55,760 bases of DNA, from contig DGKJ01000069.1 of assembly GCA_002387735.1 (NCBI GenBank), positions 1 to 55,760 on the forward strand, given 5' to 3'. Origin of the DNA: Bacteriovoracaceae bacterium UBA4573 (GTDB taxonomy: Bacteria; Bdellovibrionota; UBA1018; UBA923). Below are positions 18,160-27,709 of this stretch, piece by piece; positions within the stretch are counted from its first letter, which is position 1, and each line of letters opens with the position of its first letter. Both the position numbers and the translations under genes were made by a program. The notes beneath the pieces are model-generated. The model did no database searches and was not told the DNA's origin. It saw nothing but the letters and a program-made list of their open reading frames with translations.

Positions 18160-19608
18160 ATGGCGTACGAATACGGTAAAAGCAATTGGCGGTTCGACTG
18201 GACTTTTTTTGCAATCTGCGCGCTCGCAGCTTCAGTATTCTTAGTCGGAGTCGATCGAGCGCCTGTACCAACGGTAGACGGAGCGGTGCGCGCAAGTGAG
18301 GCTCGCACAATCGTGGAAACCGGAACCTGGTTTCCTATTTATTATCAAGGCGCCGAAGTACACGATCACCCACCTTTGTTCGTTTGGATTACGGCATTGA
18401 GTTTCAAGATTTTTGGAATCAACGATTTCGCTGCCAATTTTCCGAGTCGAATTTTCGCCGCTCTTACGCTGTTGTTCACGGGGCTCATTGCCATTGAAAT
18501 AGGGTTTTCTCGCGGCGTCGCTTTGCTTTCAGTATTGGTACTGGCGGCTACGCGAGATTTCGTTTTAAGCAATGTTCGGGGTTACATCGAGCCACTACTT
18601 AGTTTTTTTATTTACGGAGGCCTCTGGTTAGTGTTCCGCCAGCGTCGTCGCCGCAGCTACTGGGCGGCTGTTGGGGCTGGCATTTGCGTATTCGGAGCTT
18701 TTTTTTCCAAAGGACCGCCCGCACTCTGGCCCTTTTTGGCGTTTACGATCTTATTAATATGGCTGGGTGGATTACCTGGAGCTCGCCTTCGCCTATTTGG
18801 AACCTATATAATTACCACCGGCGTGTGCTTTCTGCTTCTCTACTGGTGGATTGTAAAGAACGGCTATCAACCCACCTGGCAGGCCTATTTTAGGGATCAA
18901 GTCCTCTCAAGTGCACTCGAAGGGCGCGGGGGTGCTCAAACAGGTGAGCCGCTTTATTTTGTTAAAATTTTGGCCCAATACTATTGGCCGTGGATGCCCT
19001 TTTTACTCCTGGGAATTTGGCGCAGTTTAAAATGGCTTTTTACTTTCGAAATTACCGACGAGGCGATTTATTCCTGGATTTTCGGAGTCTTTGCGCTTGG
19101 TTTTATTGTCGGGTTTTCAGCTGTTAAATGGAAATTTTGGTACTATATCGCACCGGCTTATCCGGCATTAGCCCTCTTTATTGCCTCAACGATGTACAGT
19201 GGCGTAAGAAAGTGGGCTCAAGCTCCATTATTTCGGAACATCATTATTGCAGCTTCTATAACCTGGTTTGTCGTGGGTTCGATTCTTCCGATCCCCCTAC
19301 ATCGGGAACGAGTGCCCGAAGTCCAAGCATTTAAAGAAACCATTCGCCGCTCGAACGTTGAAGGTAATGTTCTTTTTTTTGGTGCCCCTGGCGACCACAA
19401 TATGGTGGCAACTAGCGGCGACTGGTACTTTGGCAAACGAGTTGAAAAGATCGATTCAATCTCGGAGTTAGCTAGAAAACTAGACTCCCGAAAGAGTGCT
19501 TGGCTTATTGTAGACAACCAGTTCCTCGAAAGGTGCGGCGAAGAATGGTGTCGCCGAACAATACCAATTCAAGCGGCCCACGGAACCACTCTGGCGCTCT
19601 ATCGCTAA
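18160..19608 (+). CDS. ArnT/PMT-like membrane glycosyltransferase (GT-C fold)
   Basis: A 482-residue integral membrane protein with about 11 hydrophobic helices. The first periplasmic loop has VDGAVRASEARTIVETGTWF and HDHPPLFVWITAL, the pattern of the PMT_2/ArnT family (GT83 and relatives) that transfers a sugar from polyprenyl-phosphate donors to lipid A, proteins or other envelope acceptors. The conserved acidic residue of loop 1 is D in VDGAV. Acceptor is unknown. The start is ATG 18160 with no visible Shine-Dalgarno; it opens divergently from the alcohol dehydrogenase gene. Confidence 0.85.
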   Translation: MAYEYGKSNWRFDWTFFAICALAASVFLVGVDRAPVPTVDGAVRASEARTIVETGTWFPIYYQGAEVHDHPPLFVWITALSFKIFGINDFAANFPSRIFAALTLLFTGLIAIEIGFSRGVALLSVLVLAATRDFVLSNVRGYIEPLLSFFIYGGLWLVFRQRRRRSYWAAVGAGICVFGAFFSKGPPALWPFLAFTILLIWLGGLPGARLRLFGTYIITTGVCFLLLYWWIVKNGYQPTWQAYFRDQVLSSALEGRGGAQTGEPLYFVKILAQYYWPWMPFLLLGIWRSLKWLFTFEITDEAIYSWIFGVFALGFIVGFSAVKWKFWYYIAPAYPALALFIASTMYSGVRKWAQAPLFRNIIIAASITWFVVGSILPIPLHRERVPEVQAFKETIRRSNVEGNVLFFGAPGDHNMVATSGDWYFGKRVEKIDSISELARKLDSRKSAWLIVDNQFLERCGEEWCRRTIPIQAAHGTTLALYR

Positions 19609-19677
19609 GGTTTTCGGGTCCCTCAGCGATTATTCATTGCCGCATAGTGCCAAACAATGGTACCGAAGCACTCGCTT

Positions 19678-20466
19678 ATGAAGGGCCTAAGTTTACCAGC
19701 CGCAACATTCCATCTAGCTGCTTTTATGGTGATTTCCTCGCCCTTTACGACTTTTGCGAACGAAAAACTCACGTGTAATGCTCAACTAAATCCTCGCAAC
19801 GAACTCCGCAGAGCCGCGATTGGAACTCTGGCCATGGTGGCGGTTGGTAGTGCTGTCGTTTACACCAACAACCAATCCGAACCGAAGACTGAACGCACTT
19901 CGGGAACTATCGTGGACCGCCGTTGGAAGCACACCGTGACTATAGAAGCCTTTGAGAAGACCCAGAAGACCGCGTGGCTCGAGGAGGTTCCGAACACACC
20001 CCCGAAGTTGCCCGTAAACGGCAAAGGGGAGGTCTCGGGTGCCGAAAACATAGTTTGCAGGGAAGAACTTTTTCGTCGCGACCCATGCCGTTTAGACCAC
20101 CGAGAGTCTTCGTGCCCCGAAGCTATTTATCGAGAAAAGTGCACATTCGACACCTACGTATGGGTCTTTAAAGAGTCGTTCACAGTACCTCATTCCGATC
20201 GAAGCCTCGGTCCCGAAGTTGAGCCCTGGTGGCCAACCGTAACTCTAGGCCCTCTCGAGCGCCCCTCATTTAGCAAATATTATGAAGTGCGAATTTTACT
20301 CGATATTACCGATCGTCAGTCGAATTCCCCGGTAGTCACAGAGCCACGGCTCGGAACTTACGAAGTCGCTTCCGAAGAAGAGTTTTTAAAATGGGTGCCC
20401 GGCCAAAAAGTCGAAGTAGACTTAACGCGGTTTGGCCAAATCAAAGGTTTGCGAAAATTAAAATAA
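19678..20466 (+). CDS. Unknown exported protein with a Cys-rich middle
   Basis: 262 residues starting MKGLSLPAATFHLAAFMVISS; the segment resembles a Sec signal peptide with cleavage after TFA (about residue 25). A second hydrophobic stretch (AAIGTLAMVAVGSAVVYTNN) follows, so it may instead be a membrane protein with a periplasmic domain. The remainder has SGTIVDRRWKHTVTIEAFEK, four or more cysteines spaced through CREELFRRDPC.. and EKCTFDTYVW, then PWWPTVTLGPLERP and YYEVRILLD. I do not recognise a named family. It is 48 bp after the glycosyltransferase and 90 bp before the next exported protein on the same strand; all three could share a transcript. Confidence 0.6.
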   Translation: MKGLSLPAATFHLAAFMVISSPFTTFANEKLTCNAQLNPRNELRRAAIGTLAMVAVGSAVVYTNNQSEPKTERTSGTIVDRRWKHTVTIEAFEKTQKTAWLEEVPNTPPKLPVNGKGEVSGAENIVCREELFRRDPCRLDHRESSCPEAIYREKCTFDTYVWVFKESFTVPHSDRSLGPEVEPWWPTVTLGPLERPSFSKYYEVRILLDITDRQSNSPVVTEPRLGTYEVASEEEFLKWVPGQKVEVDLTRFGQIKGLRKLK

Positions 20467-20555
20467 CATATTATTTTCAATAAGTTACTTCGCTTGGTAA
20501 TTTCGTACTATTTTTGTATTGTATTCCGTCCTACTTTCCTTTATTCTCCGTCTCC

Positions 20556-23180
20556 ATGATCATAAGACGCGCTGCAAAATACGCAATACTAAGTGTCATC
20601 GTCGCCTCCATACTTGGAGTCGACAGTGTCAACGCTGCTCGCCGAGCTGCTAGTCCAAAACTGGACAAAGTTGAATCGCTCGCTTGCCGGGAAGTAGTGA
20701 AGTCAGAACGGAGCAGGCCAACTCCCCCTCCAATCCCTCAAAAACCAGCGCGACCTCGTGTTGCCTCAGCCGCCAAAGAAACCATCGGCAATCGGAATAC
20801 AGACAATCGTCTCACTAGGCAGATCGAAGAAGCTTTGTCGGTCTATCGTTTAGATAAACTCTTTGAGTCGGCTCGCGCTCAGCGTGAAGAAGACTTTACC
20901 AAAGATGCAATGTTCGAAGACTCTCGTGGTTCCAGTTCAAGTCCAAGTCGCAAACAGTTGTTAGACTACGTCGTCGGCAAAGTTCGCGTGGCAGAGATCA
21001 CGTTAAAAGACGGACAAACCTTTACTGGCCATATTTCTGAAGTTGCAACCGGCTTGGGCGGCGAAAAATTTGTACGCATCGACGAAAAAGTACGATTCGA
21101 ATTTCCCACTGCAGGAAAAGGCGAAGTTCGCTATCGCGTGCCAAATACATCCACACGAACGGTCGACGCAGTTCAAGTGCGAAACATTCCACTAGATCAG
21201 ATCGAAGGCGTTAGAAATTTATCTCCTACTGCATTTTGGCATGAAAATGTTTCTAAAGAATTTTCTCTTCAAGACTATGTCAAAAATGGAAAAATGTACG
21301 ATAGCGCCAAAGACGTGGCCGAACTGGAGCGTCAATCGCGGGCTGCTGGCATTTTCGGATCCTACAGTTTGGAACACCAAATTGCTAAGGCTGAGAATAT
21401 TCGAGAGCAAGCTCGAAAAGACGGAGTACCGTCCTATGCGCAAAAACAGTTAACTGATTTAGCACAAGTCTATGTCGTAGAATTCGAGAAAACTCCGCTC
21501 CCTGGCCAATCTAAAGGGGAAACTGTTACAGGTATTGTTCTCTCAACCTTTAAGGCGCCGGTTTCTGGCAAACATACCGGAAAAAACTTTGTTCGAATCG
21601 ATACGAATGTTCGAGTAGATCTCAATAAAATGATTAAGGAACTTGAGAACCCTGACACGACAACTGCGTTCTACAACCGCATCGAAAGTACGTTTTATGC
21701 ACATCCCAATCGAGTGGCGAAAGTCGATGCCCCCGGTGTAATCGATGTTCCTCTTGCTGATGTACAAGTTGCTACTATTCGATCTGTCAGCGTACAAGAA
21801 TATCTAGATCGCAATTTTTTCGGCCCCAAATTCGATACCGCCGACTTTCTAAAGTTTGGTCGTATTTTCAATAGTCGTATTGAAGCAGCAACCGTAACCC
21901 ACGAACAAGTTCAGGAACAACTCGAGTCGGCTTATGCGACAGAGTCCGAAATCGATGTGTTCATTCACCTCGCACCTGCACTAAAATATTCTGGCAAAGT
22001 ACACGGCTTGTTTGACAATGGTCCCGGCGACATTCGTGTTGAAATCGGCGAACACCGTGGTGAAAATGCACCCGCATTACGTGAAATAGTACTAGTTACC
22101 GTGACTCAAAAAGGCAACGCTTCGCGATCATCCGAATTGCCGCTTGAGCGTTCAAGCGCCTATGGAGAAAACGACGTACCTCTAGACGTAAAAGAAATTT
22201 CCAGCTCAAAAATGCTGCCTATTTCGGAAATCGAGAGTAAACGCACAATTATTGTCGCACCTGAATACGCGGAAGAAGCAGAAAACGTTCCAAATGCAGC
22301 AATCACTCAGGACATAAACCCCGTAAAGCGTCCCAGCACTGAACGTGGTCTCCCAAGTGTCGCGACGGGAACTCAGGATCTCCGAAAAAGACATGCTCGT
22401 GCTCACAGCCGTGCGGACACAGTCACGATGTCCGATGACTCGATTGATTCTTTAAACAAGATCGCACGAAAGAACCCGCAGGAATGGGAACGTCGCACAA
22501 CTGTTAGCGGCGCTATTGACGGCGAACGACTCGACCGGCTCTGGAGTCGGTTTGAAATGACGGACAATCTAAAACGCGCCTCGATTAGAACTCCACGCGG
22601 CGAGTTTAGGTTTGCAAATTTCGGAATACACAGTTTGGCGCAATACATCGATCCGGCGACCCAGGCGCCAAAAATGGCAATTATCACTGACTTTATGATC
22701 GAAGATAATAAATTAACTTCGCTGTCATTGATAGAGCTCGACGGAAGCCAATTCACAGTTCGCTCAATGCGCGCACGTTCTCAGAGCGAAACTGCAGATG
22801 AAAGCTTAATCGACCAGTTTGTAAAAACTTACAAGCGCGTGAACGCCGAAACTTACGCGGAGCTCATGGCCAACCCTTACGTGGTTGACATGATAATTCC
22901 TGCTGAAAGCTTTCACACACTCGCCAATGGAAAAACTCTGTGGTCTGACAAAGAAATCGAATATGACTTCGAGGGCCGCACTCTCAGTGGTATTATTCGC
23001 AGTTTTAGTTTAACGCCTGAAGGCACAATCTCTCAGATTCGACTCGAAATGATAAGTTCGACGCGCGAAGGCACAAAATCTAAGCTTCCTCGAACATTGC
23101 GAACACTAGAATACGACGTTTCTAAAGATCGCAATGAAATAGAAGCAATTGAGTCTAACTTTCGGTATTTCGAAAAATAA
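20556..23180 (+). CDS. Large exported protein with internally repeated beta-rich units
   Basis: 874 residues with a signal peptide (basic MIIRRAAK, hydrophobic YAILSVIVASILGV, cleavage near VNA). At least two related units are seen: around residues 135-240 (VAEITLKDGQTFTGHISE, KFVRIDEKVRFEF, NIPLDQIEGVR, then a SLQDYVKNGKMYDS tail) and around residues 310-440 (VVEFEKTPL, TVTGIVLSTF, NFVRIDTNVRVDL, DVPLADVQVATIR, then TADFLKFGRIFNS). Weaker copies appear near 470-560 and near the C-terminus (IEYDFEGRTLSGIIRSF). I recognise no family; repeats look like small beta barrels. The lower start (20556) is chosen because it begins the signal peptide. Confidence 0.65.
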   Translation: MIIRRAAKYAILSVIVASILGVDSVNAARRAASPKLDKVESLACREVVKSERSRPTPPPIPQKPARPRVASAAKETIGNRNTDNRLTRQIEEALSVYRLDKLFESARAQREEDFTKDAMFEDSRGSSSSPSRKQLLDYVVGKVRVAEITLKDGQTFTGHISEVATGLGGEKFVRIDEKVRFEFPTAGKGEVRYRVPNTSTRTVDAVQVRNIPLDQIEGVRNLSPTAFWHENVSKEFSLQDYVKNGKMYDSAKDVAELERQSRAAGIFGSYSLEHQIAKAENIREQARKDGVPSYAQKQLTDLAQVYVVEFEKTPLPGQSKGETVTGIVLSTFKAPVSGKHTGKNFVRIDTNVRVDLNKMIKELENPDTTTAFYNRIESTFYAHPNRVAKVDAPGVIDVPLADVQVATIRSVSVQEYLDRNFFGPKFDTADFLKFGRIFNSRIEAATVTHEQVQEQLESAYATESEIDVFIHLAPALKYSGKVHGLFDNGPGDIRVEIGEHRGENAPALREIVLVTVTQKGNASRSSELPLERSSAYGENDVPLDVKEISSSKMLPISEIESKRTIIVAPEYAEEAENVPNAAITQDINPVKRPSTERGLPSVATGTQDLRKRHARAHSRADTVTMSDDSIDSLNKIARKNPQEWERRTTVSGAIDGERLDRLWSRFEMTDNLKRASIRTPRGEFRFANFGIHSLAQYIDPATQAPKMAIITDFMIEDNKLTSLSLIELDGSQFTVRSMRARSQSETADESLIDQFVKTYKRVNAETYAELMANPYVVDMIIPAESFHTLANGKTLWSDKEIEYDFEGRTLSGIIRSFSLTPEGTISQIRLEMISSTREGTKSKLPRTLRTLEYDVSKDRNEIEAIESNFRYFEK

Positions 23181-23191
23181 GATCCGCTAAA

Positions 23192-24142
23192 TCAGGAATT
23201 CAAAAGTCCACTGACGGTCTGAACGATCTTGGCCGCTGATATTCCAAATTTATCATAAAGTTCTATTGGCTCGCCTGATTCTCCGAATTGGTCATTTACC
23301 CCGAGGCGAACTAAACGCGTCGGACCGGAGCGATCTGAAATAATTTCCGCCACAGCTGAACCTAAACCACCAATCGTGTAGTGATCTTCAACGGTTAAAA
23401 GCCAACGATGGCCTTTTGCAATATCGAGAATGTCGTCTGAGTTTAGGGGTTTAATCGTAGGAACATTTGCTAACGTGATTTGCACACCCTGTTTTTGCAG
23501 AATTTCGTGCGCTCTCACACATTCCTGAACAGTGGCTCCCGTCGCTAAAATGGCCACGTTGGCGGTTGCCGACTCGCGAAGAACGTCTACTCTTCCGAGC
23601 CGAAACCGATATTCGCCGTCATGTACTGGGATTAAATTTTGTCGAGTAAGTCTTACGTACGCCGGTGCATCGTGAGTCATTAAAAACTCGATCATCTGCC
23701 TAGTTTCAAGTTCATCACAAGGTTGCAACACTGTCATGGTCGGTAGACCCCGCATTAGAGAAAGGTCTTCAAGTCCCATCTGACTGTGTCCGTCGTCTCC
23801 AATGCCGACACCCGCATGGGTTCCAATGACTCGTACATTCGCGCCCGCGTAGGCTACTGACATTCGTATTTGATCAAATCTCCCCGTAACGAAACAACCA
23901 AAGCTGCAAATAAACGGTACAAATCCCTGCATCGCCATTCCTGCGGCAGTACCAATCATATTGGCCTCCGCAATTCCCATTTCATAAAATCGATCAGGGA
24001 ACTTTTTGGCGAACATTTCCGACTTGGTAGATTTCGCAAGATCTGCATCAAATACGACGAGATTGGTATGTTTCGTTCCTAATTCAGCAAGCACTTCTCC
24101 AAACGCCTGCCTGGTTGCCTTGGGTTTTTGATTCGAACTCAT
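23192..24142 (-). CDS. Transketolase, C-terminal (Pyr/C) subunit
   Basis: A 316-residue protein corresponding to the pyrimidine-binding and C-terminal halves of transketolase. Motifs: RQAFGEVLAELG, FMEMGIAEANMIGTAAGMA-type block (YEMGIAEANMIGTAAGMAMQG, containing the catalytic Glu of the Pyr domain), THAGVGIGDDGHSQM and LTVEDHYTIGGLGSAV. With the adjacent N-terminal subunit it forms a split transketolase (pentose-phosphate pathway and aromatic precursor supply), as in archaea and several bacteria. The start overlaps the stop of the N-terminal subunit (ATGA), so the two are co-translated. A DXS-like or other TPP enzyme is possible but less likely. Confidence 0.9.
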   Translation of the reverse strand: MSSNQKPKATRQAFGEVLAELGTKHTNLVVFDADLAKSTKSEMFAKKFPDRFYEMGIAEANMIGTAAGMAMQGFVPFICSFGCFVTGRFDQIRMSVAYAGANVRVIGTHAGVGIGDDGHSQMGLEDLSLMRGLPTMTVLQPCDELETRQMIEFLMTHDAPAYVRLTRQNLIPVHDGEYRFRLGRVDVLRESATANVAILATGATVQECVRAHEILQKQGVQITLANVPTIKPLNSDDILDIAKGHRWLLTVEDHYTIGGLGSAVAEIISDRSGPTRLVRLGVNDQFGESGEPIELYDKFGISAAKIVQTVSGLLNS

Positions 24143-24966
24143 GATCGTACTCCCTTAGCGTTTATCTCTTTGATGGCCGCTGTCTCTTGATCTTTATTCG
24201 GCGCCACTCCGTGCCATTCAATTTTGCCCTCCATGAAAGATACACCTTTCCCCTTTATAGTATGCGCAATTACGAAGGTGGGTTTATCTGTGGCTTTGCG
24301 TGCTTTCTGGAGTGCAGGAATAAGATCTTCAAATTTGTGACCGTCGACTTCGATCACGTTCCAATTAAATGCCCGCCATTTATCAGCCAGAGGTTCAAGA
24401 CTCATGACGTCATCTACTCGTCCGTCAATTTGACCATGATTATAATCTAATATTGCCGTCAGGGACCCAAGTTTGAATTTCGGGGCGCTCATCGCGGCCT
24501 CCCAAACTTGACCTTCCTGAATTTCTCCATCACCTAATAAACAATAGGTGTGCCAGGGTTTGGCTGAAAGTTTCGACGCTAGCGCGATGCCTTGTGCGAC
24601 CGAAAGTCCCTGGCCAAGAGACCCTGTCGATGCTTCGATTCCCGGCAAACGTCTTCGGTCGGGGTGCCCTTGTAGTCGCGCTCCCGTCTTTCGCAGAGTC
24701 ATTAATTCCTGAACTGGAAAATAACCTGCATGCGCCATTGCCGCGTACACCGCGGGCACTCCGTGACCTTTCGATATCACAAAACGATCTCGCTCGGACC
24801 AATCGGGCCTCTGCGGATCGTGCCGCATTTCGGAAAAATAAAGAGCCGCCACGATTTCGGTACAAGATAAACTACCGCCCGGGTGGCCGGATTTCGCCTC
24901 GGTGAGCATTTCGATAATCGAAACTCTCATTTTCTGAGCCTGTTCACGTAAACTTTCGTATGCCAT
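24139..24966 (-). CDS. Transketolase, N-terminal (PP, TPP-binding) subunit
   Basis: 275 residues from ATG 24966. Shows GHPGGSLSCTEIVAALYF, SKGHGVPAVYAAMA, GHPDRRRLPGIEASTGSLGQGLSVAQGIA and the TPP motif GDGEIQEGQVWEAAM ... LDYNHGQIDG (GDG...N). It provides the diphosphate-binding half of the split enzyme; the C-terminal half follows directly downstream. A longer opening up to 25053 exists but lacks family similarity before MAYESL. Confidence 0.92.
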   Translation of the reverse strand: MAYESLREQAQKMRVSIIEMLTEAKSGHPGGSLSCTEIVAALYFSEMRHDPQRPDWSERDRFVISKGHGVPAVYAAMAHAGYFPVQELMTLRKTGARLQGHPDRRRLPGIEASTGSLGQGLSVAQGIALASKLSAKPWHTYCLLGDGEIQEGQVWEAAMSAPKFKLGSLTAILDYNHGQIDGRVDDVMSLEPLADKWRAFNWNVIEVDGHKFEDLIPALQKARKATDKPTFVIAHTIKGKGVSFMEGKIEWHGVAPNKDQETAAIKEINAKGVRS

Positions 24967-25044
24967 ATCACTCGGGTAACACAGGCGGTTGTTGATTGAC
25001 AAACATAGCCATGGCGTCTCAAATGAAATGAGGACTGTTAAACG

Positions 25045-26520
25045 ATGCAACAAAAGTGGCTCATTCTCTCGGCTGTGGGTTGTGGTACGTTCATGGCCAC
25101 TTTAGATTCCAGCATAGTCAATGTTGCGCTGCCCAGCATTACGACTGATTTTCGAACTGGCCTGTCTTTTTCGCGCTGGGTCGTAATCGCGTATCTATTC
25201 AGTATTACTGGGCTCCTGCTTTTTTTCGGAAAAATGGCCGACATTATTGGCCGAAAACTAATTTTCAAAATTGGATTCGTAATCTTTACCTTCGGTAGTC
25301 TAATTTGCGGATTGGCCGAAACAATTAATCAATTAATACTTTTTCGCGGGATCCAAGGTTTTGGCGCAGCCATGATTATGGCCAATGGTCCGGCTATCAT
25401 TACCGGTGCCTTTCCGGCCTCGGAGCGGGGAAAAGCTCTAGGAACCCTCGCCATGATCGTTTCGGCGGGCCTCGCAATTGGACCTTTTTTGGGTGGTCTA
25501 TTCGTAAAATATTTTTCTTGGCGTAGTATTTTTTTCGTCAATATCCCGATCGGTTTCTTAGGAACATATTTAGTTCATCGTTACGTTCCGACCGCCATCA
25601 ATCCCCAAGAAAGTGCCATGCTCGAGCGCGAGGCTCGGCTGCCCTTTGGCGTACGCATTCAAATTTATTTGGAAAAACTCCGACACTTCGATTGGTTGGG
25701 GGCAATATTATGGATGTTCGCCCAACTGGGGTACAGTCTCGCTATTGACCAAACAAACGCGCTCGGCCTGGGAGGCCCGTTGCAGCGCATAGTGTCGTTT
25801 AGCGCTGCCGCTATGTTCTTTCTCTTTCTGATTTGGGAATCTAGCATTAAAGATCCGGTGCTTGATCTGAATTTATTTAGATCTCGCTCATTTCTGGCAG
25901 CCAATATTAGCAGTTTGCTAAATTTTATCGGCATCAGCAGCGTGACACTTCTAATGCCGTTTTACTTTCAAAACGTTCGAGGCCTTCCTCCGGATCAAGT
26001 GGGCCTATTGATGACGGCCATTCCCGCGACTATTTTTTTCGTAGCCCCAATATCGGGCCGCTTATCCGACAAATACGGCTCTCGAGTACTGAGTGCCATT
26101 GGCATGCTCGTGCTCTGTTCGGCCTTGGCGATGCTTGCTATTCCTGGTTTTGGCCTGCAGTCTGACCACCCGTTCGCGGTGGTGTTTTACCTTACTCTTG
26201 TGGGCGCGGGAATTGGACTCTTTCAGGCTCCGAACAACAACGCTTTAATGAGTTCTGTGGCAAAACAACACCTGGGTGTTGCTTCTGCCCTGCTCGCAAC
26301 TGTTCGAAACTTTGGATTGGTCACGGGTGCGGCAATGAGCACCAGTTTGCTTATGCACTTTTACGGGGAACAAATTGCCATTCATGGTGTGGCCTCGAGG
26401 CCGGTCGATAATTTTACTGCGGCGCTTCGTTTCACCTTTATCGCCATTGCAGCATTTTGCGCCATAGGTGTGTTAACCTCTTTATTGAGAGAAGACGCGA
26501 AATCCAATGGCAAAAATTGA
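25045..26520 (+). CDS. MFS multidrug exporter, DHA2 (14-TM, EmrB/QacA) type
   Basis: 491 residues with about 14 hydrophobic helices. The family signature is present: LDSSIVNVALPSI in helix 1, LFFGKMADIIGRK in loop 2-3, RGIQGFGAAMIMANGPAIITGAFP (motif C-like region of drug/proton antiporters), and SGRLSDKYGSR mid-protein. DHA2 members export drugs or dyes with proton exchange; the substrate here is unknown. Start has GAGGA about 11 bp upstream. The 3' end overlaps the redoxin-like gene by 14 bp, which is an unusual pairing. Confidence 0.9.
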   Translation: MQQKWLILSAVGCGTFMATLDSSIVNVALPSITTDFRTGLSFSRWVVIAYLFSITGLLLFFGKMADIIGRKLIFKIGFVIFTFGSLICGLAETINQLILFRGIQGFGAAMIMANGPAIITGAFPASERGKALGTLAMIVSAGLAIGPFLGGLFVKYFSWRSIFFVNIPIGFLGTYLVHRYVPTAINPQESAMLEREARLPFGVRIQIYLEKLRHFDWLGAILWMFAQLGYSLAIDQTNALGLGGPLQRIVSFSAAAMFFLFLIWESSIKDPVLDLNLFRSRSFLAANISSLLNFIGISSVTLLMPFYFQNVRGLPPDQVGLLMTAIPATIFFVAPISGRLSDKYGSRVLSAIGMLVLCSALAMLAIPGFGLQSDHPFAVVFYLTLVGAGIGLFQAPNNNALMSSVAKQHLGVASALLATVRNFGLVTGAAMSTSLLMHFYGEQIAIHGVASRPVDNFTAALRFTFIAIAAFCAIGVLTSLLREDAKSNGKN

Positions 26521-27709
26521 TATAGGCGAAGACAAAAACGAAATTGTTCCCGATAAACACCCACTTTCAAAATCTCTCTCGATTTTCACCGACGATTTAC
26601 CAAAGACCCAAGAAGACGCCGTCGCCGAAGTTCGAAAAAATATTTGGACACATTGGATAAATAGCGAACCGTTACTAAGTGCTCACATCGAAGACGACGG
26701 TCGAAGTTCTATATTTTTTATCAATAACGACGAAATAAAAAATAAAATCATTCTTCTTGATATTTGTGACTTCACATTGCTTCCGTGCCGAAGATCGTCG
26801 AGATACGTAAAAGAGTGGTATCGCCGATATTCCTCGGCCGGTTTAGTGGTTATCGGAATTCACACCCCGTTTTATGAGTTTGCAAAAGACCGCCGAATTG
26901 TAGAAGCGCTTTTGTACGCTATGGATATTCAGTACCCCGTGGTGATGGACAACGATTACCTTTATTGGAAAGCATTCGATAATAGATTTTGGCCTAGAAG
27001 GGTGCTTATCGATTCGAAGGGAAAAACACACGCCGATTTCGTAGGAGAGGGCGCATATCCTGAATTCGAAAAAAAAATGCAGGATCTTTTGCGGGCCCTC
27101 TCACCAGGACTTCCCTGCCCGCCAATTTTAAAACCCATGCGAGATGTGGATGACGAAACGGCCAGTGCCGCGCAAACCACTTCAGAAATATTTCTTGGCA
27201 CCAAATACAAACAGCGACTTGGTAATAAAGCCGTGCCTTTGCGGCCCAACGAGGAGTTTCTGTTTACCGATGAAACTTCGGACTCATTGATTCCAGATGT
27301 TCCGTACTTTAAGGGTGCCTGGTCACTTCACTCGGACCATATGGAAGTTTATGTTCCGGTGGATCCGAAGCGGGCCCACAAAGGTGAACACAGCGTAACC
27401 ATTCAGTTTACCGGAACTGACGTATTTTTAGTGGCCAAGACTAAATCAAAAATCTTGGGCGATCCTACTCAATCGGTGAAACTCAATTTTCTCATCAACG
27501 GTAAACCTTTAGCCGAAGAAAATTTCGGTGAAGATATTTCCTACGGCGACACCTACCGACCCCAACTTATCGTGCGGGATCCCAGACTCTTTCATGCGGT
27601 TTCGAAATTGGACTACGGGACCCATCGGTTTACAGTGATTGTGGACCCCGAAGGTCCGGACACGGCTGAGATTTACGCCTTTTTCTTCGATTCGCTCACT
27701 CAGAGCTAG
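26507..27709 (+). CDS. Thioredoxin-like protein (DipZ C-terminal type) lacking the first active-site Cys
   Basis: 400 residues. Residues about 60-200 show the thioredoxin/TlpA pattern of DipZ-like proteins: ILLDICDFTLLPC, RRSSRYVKEWYRRYSSAGLVVIGIHTPFYEFA, FWPRRVLIDSKGK and GEGAYPEFEKKM. In related DipZ domains the active site is CxxC (for example YTCINC); here it reads L91-L-P-C94, so the nucleophilic cysteine is replaced by leucine. Residues about 250-400 form a second domain like the carbohydrate-binding/jelly-roll domain of DipZ. No signal peptide is seen, so cytoplasmic location is likely. It is co-translated with the MFS gene. A structural or binding role is more likely than thiol reductase. 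Confidence 0.7.
   Translation: MAKIDIGEDKNEIVPDKHPLSKSLSIFTDDLPKTQEDAVAEVRKNIWTHWINSEPLLSAHIEDDGRSSIFFINNDEIKNKIILLDICDFTLLPCRRSSRYVKEWYRRYSSAGLVVIGIHTPFYEFAKDRRIVEALLYAMDIQYPVVMDNDYLYWKAFDNRFWPRRVLIDSKGKTHADFVGEGAYPEFEKKMQDLLRALSPGLPCPPILKPMRDVDDETASAAQTTSEIFLGTKYKQRLGNKAVPLRPNEEFLFTDETSDSLIPDVPYFKGAWSLHSDHMEVYVPVDPKRAHKGEHSVTIQFTGTDVFLVAKTKSKILGDPTQSVKLNFLINGKPLAEENFGEDISYGDTYRPQLIVRDPRLFHAVSKLDYGTHRFTVIVDPEGPDTAEIYAFFFDSLTQS

Noticed and set aside
24187..24450. Plus-strand ORFs inside the transketolase genes
   Set aside because: Shadows of the well-supported minus-strand genes.
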